Shown: positions 21,221 through 33,536 of the stretch, piece by piece | Numbering within the stretch: position 1 is the first letter of the stretch | Layout of the letters: each line of letters begins with the position of its first letter | NCBI GenBank assembly: GCA_036852015.1 | Contig: JAANDG010000326.1 | Location: 100,465-164,464, forward strand | DNA from: Pelodera strongyloides | Taxonomy: Eukaryota; Nematoda; Chromadorea; Rhabditida; Rhabditidae | Reading direction: 5' to 3' | Length of the DNA stretch: 64,000 nucleotides | The notes under the pieces: generated by a model | The model's input: the letters and a program-made list of their open reading frames with translations, nothing else | What the model was told of the DNA's origin: nothing | The model's database searches: none | Program-made: the position numbers and the translations under genes

Positions 21221-23796
21221 CTAGGCCACCACATTCCTTAGTAGAAATTCGATACTGAAGGGTTTGGGTTTGGTCTCTTCTGGAACTTCGTTATGGACGT
21301 GGACGGCGACAGGAGTCACAGGAGGAGAACTAGTATCGGAAGGGCTGAGGTCGTCAAGTTCCCGCAATGGGAAGTGGTTGGGAAATATGGACGGAGCCGG
21401 GGGCAGAAAGCTCAGAGCAAGACCGAATATGCCCGGGAGGCGAATCTAAACAGAATTTTTATGAGTATGTAACCTGCAATTGCAATTTTAGGGATTTAGG
21501 GTGTTCTTTTACTTATGGAACGCACTGTATGGTTTATTTATTTATTAAACAACACCTCAGGGTGCGCACAGGGTGTGCAAATTTATTTGTGCGAATGTAT
21601 TCGTATGCTGACTTATTGTTAGTTTGGCCTTTTCGTCCGTAACTGAGATTTTCTATGTGATTAGCTGCTCAGTTATGTCAGATGCGCCCAGAAGTAGCTG
21701 GTCACTAAAAAGTTATCTCATTGAAGTGTAAAACGTACCGGTAGAGGTGCGGGGGTGAGCCCTAGTGGTGGGGGGCTAGGGCTCTCATCTGAGGATTCAC
21801 CTTCGGGCACCGCAAGTCCCATATGACGACGGACCTGGAAATCGATTTCTTAGAATTTTTTGGAATACTCCATTGTTGAATTAGCAGCTTTTTCGAACCT
21901 TTTTTTCACACGTATAAATAACGGCCGGGTTTGAAATGTATGTCAGACGGTCACATGTAGCGCGCGATGCTGCGAGCTTTTTTAAATTCTAATTATATTC
22001 ACTTGCACACAACACACGGTAATAAGCTGTCCAATATACGTTATGAAAATCTAACGGTTCAGTTCAAATCGAGCATAACACACAAAGAAAACATTACAAA
22101 ATCATATAGATAACATGTCACAACATGCAACCAGGTTGTTATTTCAGAATATTCTGTATATGTTGATTTTGAAAACTAAACAACGAACCTTTCTCTGGGC
22201 TCTGCGTCGGCGAAAATCGCCGCGTTCAAAGTCTCGAATATTGGCCGGATGAACGGCCCAGTAATGACCTTTTCCATTGGCAGCACGACCGGCTGAAACT
22301 AACTGGGTAAAGGATCATGATGAAGAAACTTACGCAGTTAAGAAACTTACGCAGTTGCATTGCATAAGGTTGCTCGTAGTTTAGCAAGTCGACGTAAGCC
22401 GGGGACTCAGGTCACTCGAACGATAGCTTAGACTATAGCTACAAAAAGGCGACTTGCTCTAACTTTAGATGACAATGAGTATTTGAGTATCACATAGGCT
22501 CGACAGCAAAAGCTTGAACACAGATCCACACAGGTCTTTCAGCCCCATACCTTTCACAAAGCAATCATTCAGTGATAGATTATGTCGAATCGAATTTCTC
22601 CACCCGCTGCCCCGACTTCTGAAGTATGGGTAGTGGGACATTATCCAGTCGTACACTTCCGACAAAACCATTTTGCGTTCTGGCGAAGAAAGGATGGCCA
22701 TTCCTGAAGTGAGGTTGAGATTTTAAAGCGGTATGCCACATGGTGTTGAAGGGCATCACCGCATTCTCCTATATTACATGCAAATTGCCAGTGATTCTGG
22801 GCCATTCCATTATGGGCAAAAAGTTGAATTGTATCCATATGTATGTAGAATTAGAGGTTCAGGCCGCTCTTAGATTAAAAATAATGCAGAAATAGTTTCA
22901 CCAACAATGGTCTAGGCGTAAGGTTTTCGCAATTCTCTGGTCTTCAGGTGCGCAGCGCGGAAAAGATTGCAAATTTGCATTGAAAAATTCGAGACACAGA
23001 GAAACATCTTTTCTGTGTCTCCGCCTTTCCCATGTTGAAAAGCCATCTCTATGCCGCGGACGCGGTTACGCATTTCCGCGCTGCGCGCCTGAGAACGTAG
23101 TTGTTTCACTTACCAATTAGCCCAATGTAGGAATGTTGCGGTTTCGGTTGATCGATTGACGAGTGTTGATATGAAGTACCTTCAAGCGATCCTAAAGTAG
23201 TGTATTGTTATTCGTTTTGATGTTTGCTTAGGCTTAGGCTTAGGCTTGGGCTTAGGCTTAGGCTTAGGGCCCAGATATCGCCCATCGCCCATGCTCCATG
23301 CTCAAAATCTCTGCGATCGTCATAAGCTTTGAACAATGTATTGGATTACCCTTGAAAGGAGCACGATCTTTTGGCGCAAAATATCTATTTATTTATTTAT
23401 TTATATTGACTGAAAGTAAATATGCTTCCCTGAACAACCCCGGCGGTTAAAAAGGCCCTGAGTATGGTAACAGGGTTCAGGAGCCCTTCATTTGTCAGAC
23501 TTCTGCGAATTTTCGTCCAGTGGCCATATTCACCATTCCGATTCCTTCGGGGAAATATTCCCTGGGGACAGAAAATAGCATTCTAATGTGAGACACGCAG
23601 AGAAAAAGACGGAAAAGTGGTGAATATGGCCTCTGATTTTCCTCACGTGCTCATCGACAAAGTGTTTATTACGTCGTGAGAGTATGAGTATGTTGGAAGC
23701 ATACCCACCTGCTGCGTTATGACTGCTCCTCAACTGGTCAATATTTAACAGCAGCCTCTGGTAGTTGTGCAGGGCATCGGCACATAAGCGCTCCAT
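21221..23796 (-). CDS. Forkhead transcription factor, FoxQ2-like, with C-terminal eh1-like motif
   Basis: Six exons join in phase to 247 residues: 23709-23796, 23114-23191, 22551-22703, 22189-22292, 21739-21834, 21221-21445. The forkhead domain covers about residues 46-140. It runs [67 protein letters not shown] and [29 protein letters not shown] is the DNA-recognition helix. The [19 protein letters not shown] type of wing is what I associate with FoxQ2 and nematode fkh-10-like proteins; class assignment is from memory. A Ser/Pro-rich tail follows. The protein ends [14 protein letters not shown], in which FSIEFLL fits the eh1 (FxIxxLL) Groucho-recruiting motif, suggesting a repressor. The start is the first ATG ([12 protein letters not shown]). 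Confidence 0.9.
22725..22810. repeat. TTAA hairpin family I, partial copy
   Basis: Left terminus TTAA|AGCGGTATGCCACATGG in forkhead intron 2, just upstream of exon 3. No matching right terminus found. Confidence 0.5.
22943..23096. repeat. Family C GC-rich inverted-repeat element, copy 2
   Basis: Starts TTCAGGTGCGCAGCGCGG and ends GCGCTGCGCGCCTGAGAA. It lies in forkhead intron 2, 18 bp from the end of exon 2. Its core is shared with copy 1. Confidence 0.75.
23227..23270. repeat. Interstitial telomeric repeat (TTAGGC)n
   Basis: Six to seven units of TTAGGC in a row, one changed to TTGGGC, followed by TTAGGGCCC. It is in the first intron of the forkhead gene. TTAGGC is the canonical nematode telomere unit. 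Confidence 0.85.
23521..23634. repeat. Family D inverted repeat, copy D3
   Basis: Starts TGGCCATATTCACCATTCC and ends GGTGAATATGGCCTC. The interior CCTGGGGACAGAAAAT is shared with D2. It is in forkhead intron 1. Confidence 0.7.
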
Positions 23797-25659
23797 GCTA
23801 AATTAACCCACATTTAATTCACGTTATAAAGTCGTTATATTTTCGTTTAAAAATTAGTCAAAGTAAATTTGGCGACAACGATATCCACTGCCAGTAAGGA
23901 GGAGCAAAAACAAAGCTCTTAGACGGTACTAATAAAGAAAGTACAAATCAATGGAGTTGTTATTGGGGTGAGGTGAAAGTATCAGAATGACTGCTTTACA
24001 CTAGCTTGTGACAGCAGCAAGCGCGCACATATGAGGCGTTAATAACTTTCCGTCTTTGCGTGTATTCAGAGTTAAACAACGTGCTCTTCAAAGGCAAGAT
24101 TTCTTGATCCGGTGGTATTCATACTGAATCTTTTTCTGAGCTTATCCAAGTTTAGTGTAGCCACCTCGTTTTGTCCTGACGTGGTACTGTAATCCAAAAA
24201 CTCATGTCGCTCGTCAAAAACTAGCATTGTTAATAACGCCTTAACCCTTTTTAAGAAAACATCTAATATGCGGATTATACCTGATTAGATCTGATCTCAA
24301 ATTTGAGCTACATTCGTTTGAGCAATTCTTGGAAAATCCTGTAAATCTGCGATATTTTTATGCTAATCACTAATATGTAAGTCATTCCCTGAACTGGAGT
24401 TATCCAAGGGGATTATTGAATACAACTTATAAATCGTATCAACATACATATTCATATATGTAGATACGGGTTGCGCACTACGAACTAATCTTTGAATTAA
24501 AGATTTAAATAAGATACGGATTAGGATAACTCTTGTTGAGCTGCCATGACGCGGCAAGTGGAATACAAACATATGTATAAATAACTTTTAAAAATGTATG
24601 ACTTGATTGGGGGATTAACATTGTTATAAAAAGCTTGTAATAAGGTAACACGTGATGACAAATGATTTTGAGATAAAATATAGCTACCTAAATATAGCAA
24701 ATTGAGCGAGGGAGGAATAAAGGGAATTGTGTACAATAAGCGTAGAATTTTAGAAGAAGAAGGCGTGGAAAGATGGAGGACTGAACGTAAAGAGAGAGAG
24801 AGAGAGATAGAGAGAGAGACAGGGGGAGAGAGACAGAGAGGACACGGACCATTTTTGCAGCAAGTTCGCAAGAAGCCAGGTTTCTGCAAGAAAAGCAGCT
24901 ATTAAAGGTGAGCACCAAAGCAGAATCTCTTCTTAAATTTCTTCTGTTTTGTTAGTGAAACGTTAAGGTATTATCAGTCATTAGCTCAAGCTCACTATTC
25001 AGTCATGAACGAAGAACACATGCTGAGTCTGAGCTACCAGGAGAAAGAAAGCAGTAAAGTTTGGTGTACCCTCTGATGCACGCACGCAACCCATATGATA
25101 GGTTTACACAGATGCAATATCTTACGAAACTTGGCCGTTTTTCCGAAAATGATGGAAACTGACTGTTAGTACAGTTTTCTTTGAACTAACACTAAACATC
25201 ACCATCCCAACAACCACCATGCTCGACCAGGAAATCCATTGAAGAAAAATTTGTAGAGCCCATAAATCGTAAACAAGAGTACAAGAGAAAAAATGCAACT
25301 TTGTTCGAACATTTAATACAGTGTGAAGTCTTTGCTTCCGAGCAGTAGTACGTGGTATTGGAAACACAGTGCTCCAGCGTGCATTTCACAAGCTCGTGGC
25401 AAATGTTGGACCTCAGTTTGAGACCTGGGTCAAAAACGCGCATCAGGGGCGGGCCGCTCAAGTAGGCGGGGCAGGAAGCCGCCAATTAGGGAGCCACCGT
25501 AGCTTACTGACAAACACAGACTGGGTACGGTACGGTACTTTATTGGTCTCTTCATCTGATCTTCCTCCAAATTAGTTTGGTAAAACACAAACCCAGCACA
25601 GCATTATGGAATGCCTTGTATTGCTGAAGTGTACATATATATAATGGTGCTAAATGATA

Positions 25660-25835
25660 TCAATGCGAAATAAAGACTAGTTTTTAAAACGTATGTTGGA
25701 CAACTGCATTCCCATATCTATTGTACGCAAATGAATATAATTAGCATAAAGAATCGCGCAGTATCGCGCGCCTGCATACGTTACATGGGAATTCAGCGTC
25801 CGATACAAGTTTCAAGAACAGGATGTTACATGATT
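25660..25835. repeat. Hairpin family B, degenerate copy
   Basis: Contains AAAACGTATGTTGGACAAC, then TCGCGCAGTATCGCGCGCC and GGATGTTACATG. It follows the family B order, but its TTAA termini are lost. Confidence 0.5.
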
Positions 25836-26470
25836 TTACTATTTTCAAACTTTACAGAAAGCCACGATACTTTCGTTTGATATGGAAATAACGGTATGTA
25901 CCGGAAGCTTGTTCGCATTTCACGAACGGATTTCATGAACTACAGTATCTCGATTGGATTTTAGGAACTATACCACAGATTATCGTGACTACTGTAGTTT
26001 GTCGGGGTCTACTTGAATATTTATGAAAATAACGCTGGTTTCGAATGATAATAATAATTTTTATTAGAATATACAATAGCAACGGATTTTACGGATTATT
26101 TTCAAAGTCACGGTAGTTTGGTTGGATTTCGGAAAACTACGGTAGTTTGGTTGCCCTTTAGAACGCCTCTCCGGATTTGTTGTTGTCTCAAACACAAACT
26201 TCTCAAAGCTTCCGATGCTAACGAGCCCTGCTGAGTGTCCTGAGCGAGGTCGTAAGCGATCTGATTTCCTGCGATTCGCCACTTCCGGCGACTTGAATCG
26301 ACGACGTTCGCCTGTAATTGCGACTAAATGTCATTGCGACTAAATCAAGTTTGCCCATTCACATACACAAACATCAAGGGGCACAGAAGTTTGAGCCTTT
26401 CATGAACCCTTCATGATTCTTAAAATAAGTAAGGGTTTTTGAAAATGTCGAAATTCTTCCACGTGGGTTT

Positions 26471-26643
26471 TTAAAGCGAACTAAGGGCCGGTTTTTGAAA
26501 CTCATCGGGCACATCAGCATTTTTATGCAGCTTATGCAAATGACTATGAATTAGAACAAAAAATCGAGCTAAATTCGAGTAAATTAGCATAAATTCGTAA
26601 GAACTCAGCTGTCCACGATGCGTTTCAAAAACCGGCCGGTAAT
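26471..26643. repeat. TTAA hairpin family A, copy A5
   Basis: The left end is TTAA|AGCGAACTAAGGGCCGG. The right arm reads CGTTTCAAAAACCGGCCGG, where the terminal TTTCGCTTTAA has diverged. Confidence 0.7.
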
Positions 26644-27068
26644 CGAGGGCATAGTGAATAGCTTGTCCCCGGTAGCATTTTGCAGTACGAAACATTGTTA
26701 GTTGAAGGAAAGGAAATGAAGAGCTCAAAAGGAAAAAATCAACAAAATGTAATGGTACGTACGCATATTGTTACGTACCATATAGCAAAACAATACCCCA
26801 ATTTACCTATCAATCTCTTCAAATCCTATGTGTTCCTCCTGTTCCGACACCCCGTTCCTTTCCTTTGATTCTCAATTGTCACTAAAAAGAGACAATCATT
26901 CCCTCAAACACCGGACAAATATTACCGATAATAACCTTCCGGAAACATCCGCTTATATTTTGGAGCGGTGAAAAATATGGCTCAACACTCTTTTTTTTGC
27001 AGTAGCAATAGACTGGGTTGCAAAGCATTATTATATAAATATTGCTGAAAAGGCTTGAATTATATTGC

Positions 27069-27231
27069 AGGGATATACCGGCCGTTTTTCGAAACGTATC
27101 TTGGACAACTGTATTAAATACGTTGTATGCAGCTTCATAAAATTAGACTATCGCGCAGTTATCTGCATACGCTGCATGGGAATAAAATAATCCAGCATAT
27201 ATTTCAAAACTGGCTGTTATACCCCTTAATA
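27069..27231. repeat. TTAA hairpin family B copy
   Basis: The left arm is GATATACCGGCCGTTTTTCG. The right arm ends CTGGCTGTTATACCCC|TTAA. Confidence 0.6.
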
Positions 27232-27335
27232 TGTTATATTGATAATTCACGTATCGTGTGTGTGCACAGAGGTCGAAAAACCGTACCGAAACAATATGGT
27301 TGTCAGTGATGAAAATATATATTGCTACATAAAGA

Positions 27336-27510
27336 TTAAAGCGGTATAACCTCTTTTTTTTTGACAGCTGGACGCTGATTTCCACGTAGAGTATACAAAT
27401 AATTAAGCGATACTGCGTTTTTTTTAGTCTAGTGATGTTCATTCGCATACAAGAAATGGGAACGTAGTTGTTCAAGATATTCAAAAATCGGACGTTACAT
27501 CGGTGGTGAA
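27336..27510. repeat. TTAA hairpin family B copy
   Basis: Left end TTAA|AGCGGTATAACCTC; right arm AAAATCGGACGTTACATCG. It is adjacent to the previous copy. Confidence 0.55.
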
Positions 27511-27877
27511 AAAAATGATGCGTACTACTCAAAGAAAAAACACCCTACCTATTCATGTGATTATCAACGATCAACTAGAATGAATTTATATAAAAAAACT
27601 GATGACTGACAAGGAAAATGCACTTGATGAGAACAATGAAACCTCCTTATATCAGCGTCGAGTACTTGGTCTAAACGAATAAATAAATAAATCGTTTTGC
27701 GCCACAAGAGCGTGCTCATTTATTCAAGGACAAGCCGTGCTGCTGTGGGTTCGAATCCCGTCAGCGGCAAATATTTTGTATGTTCTCTTTCGATTGTTAA
27801 TGGAAATTTTCTTTATGAAAGGATTTCGTTGTGGACATAAAAACAAACAAAATCAATGACAAACTCTTCTCCTTTAT

Positions 27878-28248
27878 AATAATAATAATAATAATTTATT
27901 ACGCACACATAAAATTCATGAGAAAAATATATGCAACGTACAGTTTTGTCGAGTAAAGCAACAGTCAACAGTAGCACAAATACAAAAATGAAGAATAAAT
28001 AAAGTGACACATTATACAGAAATCTATGAAGCTAAGTGCGGAGTTTCCTCAATCATAATAGAAGTTCTATGTACAAATGAATGCCTACGAACCATTTTAG
28101 TTGCTCTGGGAATAACGATCCTACTCCTGCCCCTACGGGAAGAGTAAGCAAAGGGTCTGAACTTGAACATTCTCTGCAAGCTCGCACCACATTTCCCAGC
28201 TAAAATTTTTCGTAGCATTTTCGCATCTGCTCTTTTTCTACGATTCAC
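27878..28248 (-). mobile_element. CR1-like non-LTR retrotransposon, 3' end fragment
   Basis: The C-terminal reading frame (28024-28248, ending ETPHLAS) aligns with the element at 51631-51846. Both have KADA(K/R)MLRKILAGKCG, then SSRRGR and VRRH(S/C)FVHR-type blocks. That is the usual end of CR1/jockey-type reverse transcriptase ORFs. Downstream is an A/T microsatellite (TAATAA)n and TTTATTACGCAC-like sequence, shared with the 51.5 kb copy. The fragment is 5'-truncated. Confidence 0.7.
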
Positions 28249-28543
28249 ATTATATAATAAGATAGTTCAATGCATTGATCAAAGCTTATGACTTGCTCGC
28301 AGAGATCCTGAGCGTCAGGTGACGAGTTCCAGGTGGCAAATTGCCAGACGTCTTCGGGCATGTCCCTAGGATTCGGGGTCGAAGGGATTCGGGGTCGCGC
28401 CCAGAAGATTGAAACAGTTGCTGTTGATGTGTGCTCCGACGGTGTTTTTCATAACAGTGAACATACAAAAACATATAATATTTCCGAACTTCTGACTTTC
28501 TGTACAAGAAACAAATTTTCCGTGCGCCTATCCCTTTAAATAG

Positions 28544-28712
28544 AGCCGGTTTGAAACCAATACTGACAACTACATTCCCATATGTTGTATGCTAATTGAT
28601 AAAATTAGATTAAAAAATCGCGCAATATCGCGCAGTATTCGCGTATATGTATATCACATGGGACTACAGCGTAAAACACAGTTTCAAAAACCGGATGTTA
28701 TATCGCTCTAAA
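28544..28712. repeat. Hairpin family B copy
   Basis: Left arm AGAGCCGGTTTGAAACC; right arm CAAAAACCGGATGTTATATCG. The interior has CGCGCAATATCGCGCAGTAT. Confidence 0.55.
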
Positions 28713-29622
28713 CATTTAACCACTTTCTGGCCCTTGGTCCTCTCATGGGCCCTCATTTATTACACAAAACACAAGTGTCCTGATTGACATATCTTTTCTG
28801 TCCAAACAGATAATATATCATTGTGCCGCGATTTATTCGTTCCAAGTTGCCAATTTGCTATTTTATCCCAGTCCTTTTACTTGGAATCTTTTATATTAAT
28901 ATATTTACGATAAATTTATCCAGCAAACCGAAGCAAATTGCTTGGCTTCAGGTTATTATTAATTATAATAATTATATGATGATTATTTGTGCGTGTGAAA
29001 GTAAATGTCAATTTGGCAAAGCTTGATTCCAATGCTCAGGCATTGTATCATCTCCATACTGACTAACTATCTAGCAGGTAAACTTCTCGTTGGTGACTGC
29101 TAACGTGAAATATTATTATTAATTATTATAATAATAATATTTATTGGTTTGATAAATAAGGCTCACAGTGTGAACAGGTCATGCATGAGAGTGTAAGCTC
29201 TATAAAGCATGCTATCTGATAAGTTTTTACATAGTTTTCTTCGTTGTAACTTGTAACTCCTACCCCTACTCCTACTCTCTAGTTATGATGGTTGTTCTTG
29301 CTTTTTTTGCTTCGTCACTTTCCTCTTGAAAGAAAAAAGATTAGTCATGCATATGCTCACATAGTAGAAAACACAAAGACCAAAAGATACACTGAACTTT
29401 TGCCTTCTTGGAATTGCTTAATTAAGTTTACCTAGATGTTTTTTTCTGACTAATAGGTGGGAGTATGATCATATTTGAATAATTGCTGATAATTAATTGC
29501 CTGAGCTAGTCTGCCGACGCCTACCTGGAAATAACTTGAAACATGACCACATGAAGACGAAATAATTGCCGAAAGCACAGAATGACAGTCGGTGGCCCAG
29601 CACGAAATGATTTTTTTACCGA

Positions 29623-29775
29623 AAACACCATCTGGTGGCTTGTTCGTGATTGGTTCGTGATCATTTGGTGACCAATTTATGACGGTTTTCGATGAAACTT
29701 GGTCACCACGTGGTCACGAAGCGGTCACCACATGAGCCCACGATAAAACCAACGAACCGCCACCAAGTGGGCTTA
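29623..29775. repeat. Family H inverted repeat (TTTGGTGACC type)
   Basis: The arms TGGTGGCTTGTTCGTGATTGG and CCAACGAACCGCCACCA are complementary. Inner copies of TTGGTGACCA and TTGGTCACCA also pair. Relatives are near 31325-31480 and 46310-46470. Confidence 0.6.
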
Positions 29776-30390
29776 CCCACTTCTTAAGTACTATTTGTTT
29801 TAGATTCTCACCAAAATTCTGTGAAGCAGAGTCTAGAAGAGAGACTTAATTTCCTTCTTTTTTTTCCCGGTCGATTTTCAAATATTTATATATTACTTGC
29901 ACCATTGGTATATTTACAAAAAAAAACATAAACCATTTGTAGCTGCTAGATTTATTGAATTCCTGCTTGTTTTTTTTCTTCATATTTTTGAACATTGCAA
30001 TAAGAAGGCACACACAAGAGGTCTTTATAGATTTATAGTAGGTTCTCATAGTAATGGTGCCCATATTCATATTAGTGTACATATGTATATAAACAATCCA
30101 AGACCAAATAGTTGCAATCACTCATCTAAAAGGTAAATAACCTGGGCCCCTGGTTACTTCTTAATGGCCATTACATATCAACCAGGGCCATTAGCCGTTT
30201 GGCCCAATTGTCCAAAATGTCTTTTGTTCTAGTCATTCCCATAAGCGTTATACACTTGTTGCTTTTCTCTTACTAAAACTTTGCTCTCCAAGACCAAGAG
30301 TTTTTGCCATGCGCACTTTTTGACCCTTTTTATTCTATTATCACAGAATATAGCCCCAGTTATTATGAAGTGCAATTCGATCTGTGTTTT

Positions 30391-30587
30391 TAAAGTGGTA
30401 TGTCACGTGGTTTTCAAGCGTAAGTTGTCAAACTGTTTGCTCAACTATCGCACACAGATATGCCAATTCTTTATTGTTATGATATAGAAGGCCAGAAGGG
30501 CACATAAATTTGCACATAATACACGTATGAGGTGAGTGCTGTTGTTCAAAATATGCTTCAAAACCACGTGTCATTCCGCTTTGAAAG
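30391..30587. repeat. TTAA hairpin family I, full copy I1
   Basis: Left end TTTTAA|AGTGGTATGTCACG with GTGGTTTT; right end AAAACCACGTGTCATTCCGCT|TTGAAA. The left target site is TTAA; the right has one change. Confidence 0.7.
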
Positions 30588-31324
30588 AAAGGCCCTCTCC
30601 AAGCAGAGATATCATCCCTATTTTAATATGCATAGGATTGTGACAACGCCTATTGGAGCATCTTTTCCGCTTTCCTATTCTATTATAGACCTTCCTTTTC
30701 ACTAAATATCTTCAATTCTTAAAATCTGTTGGTAATGATTTTTATAAATAAAATAGACGCAATTTCTTTGTATTTTGCACAATCTGGTTGAAATTATGTC
30801 AGCTTTCTTTATTCGAGTGTTACTATTATTTAAGCTAACGATAAGGTACAACAAGGAAACGCTGGTGTAATAAAATTAGCAAGTCAAAGTCATAGTTTCA
30901 CTGTATTTTACATGGTCCGCTCGCTGTTTAGTCGCTTGGAACCTTGCACCTCAAAAATTCAGACGTACGTTTCTCATGTCAGCTAAATATGACGAGACTT
31001 CATTTTAAACTATTGGAATCCAAGTTGCGTGAAATTCTAAATAGAATTCTAAGGGTTAGAGGGTATTCTCCCCCTGAGATGATGAATGGTGTAATTTCAT
31101 TTTCACTAGAGTATTTCAACGCTATTAACAAAGAGTCGTTTGCAGAAAAATCTCAATTTTAGTCTCTAGTTGATTTTTTTTTGAAATGATTTTTTTTTTT
31201 TTTTCTTTTTTTTTTTATTATTATTTTATCTTTTAAGATTTTATAACATCTGGCTGAGAGGCAATCTTGTTCTTTAGCTACATATATACAATACAAGTAT
31301 ACAAACACAGCTCGCCCTTCATAG

Positions 31325-31480
31325 GAAACGGAGGAAAATTGTCACGTTTCGTTGGTTTTTCGTGAGCCAGCCCATTTGGTGACTGCTTGGCGACCTTGTT
31401 TGTTTTCTCGAAATCCGTCGTCAACTGATTCACTTGCTGGGTTTTTCTACCGTATTCTTGTGATCCACGAACCAATTTTT
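31325..31480. repeat. Family H relative
   Basis: Contains CGTTGGTTTTTCGTGAGCCAG, CCATTTGGTGACTGC and GATCCACGAACC, in the same order as 29623 and 46310 but diverged. Confidence 0.45.
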
Positions 31481-31750
31481 TAATTTCTCAGTCACATTCA
31501 ACATTCCATTGCCTTTTATTTATTATTAGGATGATTATCTTTTTGTTGGTCATTTTTGTCCTTTGTCAGTGTAAATTTTGTGAAGCTGATGCCTTATGGT
31601 TCCTGCTGGTCTCCGTTTTTTTGTCAGGGAAAAATGAAATTTCAGAAAAATCAACTAAATCAATGACGTGATTTGAATAAAGATAATAATTGTGTCTTGT
31701 CAAATACCTCGGGTGTCCTAAGGCTCGGCACGTGCCTACTCCTACTGTAC

Positions 31751-31809
31751 AGTACATTATTAACTACGGACGTCCCCCATGTACATTATTAACTACTGAC
31801 GTCCCCCAT
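31751..31809. repeat. 29-bp direct duplication
   Basis: GTACATTATTAACTAC(G/T)GACG followed by TCCCCCAT, twice in tandem with one mismatch, 100 bp upstream of the candidate exon at 31909. Confidence 0.75.
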
Positions 31810-31908
31810 GGAGAGAGTACCCTTTCTTAAACCAATGACATCTTCTAATTTCTTACAAAAAATCATACTATTATTATTAATTCTTTCCCAAAAACCCTTT
31901 ATTTTCAG

Positions 31909-32000
31909 TGGCTCCGGACAAAGCGGACACATCAATGCAGCGAACACCGTCAAAGAAAATGAAGCGTACAAAAGTGCCGAGAAATTCCAAGGATATGAAG
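31909..32000 (+). CDS. Candidate coding exon, basic; possibly far-upstream exon of the stomatin-type gene
   Basis: Acceptor TATTTTCAG and donor AAG|GTTGGT enclose 92 bp. The open frame reads (x)TG GCT CCG, giving APDKADTSMQRTPSKKMKRT and then KVPRNSKDMK. It ends in phase 0, the same phase as the other stomatin first-exon candidates and the phase needed by the shared acceptor at 44638. If the preceding exon or leader ended in A, an ATG would be created at the junction; otherwise the first internal ATG could serve. It could belong to an unrelated gene. The function is not recognisable. Confidence 0.35.
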
Positions 32001-32626
32001 GTTGGTGACAATTATGTGTTACTGTAATAAGCTCGCTTTAAAAATTAAAGCGATACAACATCCGATTTTATCACGGATCTCGTGTATCATCCCATGTATG
32101 ATCTCAAGAGGCGTTTGTAAACAGACACCGAGCACCTAAAACTTTTCCAATTCGTCTTTTTTGTCTTATTTGGGCCCTTGTTACTTGACAAAGATGGTCT
32201 CCCTAATTATGCATCTATAAAGTAAGGTTACTATTTTCACACCAGTATAGTACGTCATAGTACATATTCTCTCAACGAATTTCCTTGCATTAATTAGTCC
32301 CACTTCCTATGCAATACCATAAATTGCAGACGTGATTTCGTATATGTGACAAGGCTTATATGGTCAGTATATTCCAGGGATATAAGCGCCCGTAAATATT
32401 ACCTCACTATAGGCCAGCATTTGGATTCTAATTTATTGCTTATATTGTGGGTGTTCCATGCGGCACAAAACCTCCCTTTATAGATGTCGTCATAAACGCT
32501 TGAGTGTTACTCTCATTTCCAAGCGTTCGCCAACAACATGAATAATGGTGCGCGGCAAAGCCAAGTCGGGTAGCCAAGTCTTCGCCAAAACTTCGCGCCT
32601 ACTTTTCCATGTTGCCAGAGTTATCG

Positions 32627-32793
32627 TTAAAGCTAAATACATGCCGGTTTTTGAAACGCATCGAGTACACCAGCATTCTTATGCACCATATGCTGGCATA
32701 AAAATCGACCCCAATTCGACCCCACTTAGCATAAATACATAAGAATGCAGTTGACCACGATGCGTTTCAAAAACCGGCCTGTATTGCTTTAAA
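32627..32793. repeat. TTAA hairpin family A, copy A6
   Basis: TTAA|AGCTAAATACATGCCGG at the left and CCGGCCTGTATTGCT|TTAA at the right. Confidence 0.75.
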
Positions 32794-33153
32794 GAGTTAT
32801 CTTTAAAATAGAGATAATAAAAAACAGTTGCCTACGTATTTTTTGTCGTGTTTTTCTTTTAAAAGAAGTGACGAAGAGGCAGACAACGGCCTACAAATTG
32901 AGCATTTCCTCTATCGCCGTGTCAACGAGTTTATCTTCAAAGTTGCGAAAAAAAGCAGAAAAACGCGTCTAAACCTTGAAAAAAACTGATGTTATTCAGT
33001 ATTTTGCAACTTGAAATTGGTATTGACCGTACGCAACACTACCAATTACAAATTACAATGTGTTTTGTTTCCTGGCGCCTCTGGGCTCAGAAATTTGAAT
33101 AGAACTCATGGGAATGTGTCCAGAATGAGTTTCAAAACATGTAACGTACCATT

Positions 33154-33332
33154 TTAAGGCGAAATACGGTTTTTTTAAAACGCTTCGTGGACAACGGAAT
33201 TCTTACATATTTATGCTAATTTGCTCGAATTTAGCTCGTTGTTTTATTCTAATTTATGTTTGTCTGCATAAGCTGCATACGAATGCTGGTGTACTCGATG
33301 TGTTTCAAAAACCGGCCGGCATTTCGCTTTAA
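33154..33332. repeat. TTAA hairpin family A, copy A7
   Basis: Left TTAA|GGCGAAATACGG, right CCGGCCGGCATTTCGCT|TTAA. The interior runs in reverse orientation relative to A3 and A9. Confidence 0.8.
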
Positions 33333-33536
33333 TAGATAGGTGGAGTTACTTTCGAAACACACGGTAATATACATAACTATTTCGCAAAGTCTTACTTTTA
33401 ACTGGAATTTAGGATACGGGTAGAAAGTAGTATTTGTTTTCGTAAGCACATACACTTGTGGCATCTTTTACTCGTTTACGGAATGGGTTCATTATTAGTT
33501 TCGTGAAGTGGATCCGAACGGAAATACTCGCGCCTC

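Larger units (their letters stand above)
23797..31908. other. Eight-kilobase region without a recognisable gene
   Basis: Between the divergent forkhead and stomatin loci. Contents: a (GA)n tract at about 24790-24838; family B hairpins at 25660, 27069, 27340 and 28544; a family A copy at 26471; a CR1-like 3' fragment at 27878-28248; a family H element at 29623; family I at 30391; long A/T runs near 31166-31220; and a family H relative near 31325-31480. No exon with both splice sites and recognisable protein was found. Confidence 0.6.

Noticed and set aside
25192..25485. Minus-strand frame with a Cys-rich stretch (CHELVKCTLEHC)
   Set aside because: The Cys pattern was tempting, but there is no good acceptor or donor, no signal peptide and no family match.
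27748..27772. A further tRNA gene
   Set aside because: Only a B-box-like GGGTTCGAATCCC stands out; no D-arm or anticodon stem could be folded upstream.
31278..31475. Minus-strand 65-codon frame
   Set aside because: Falls almost wholly in a family H repeat relative.
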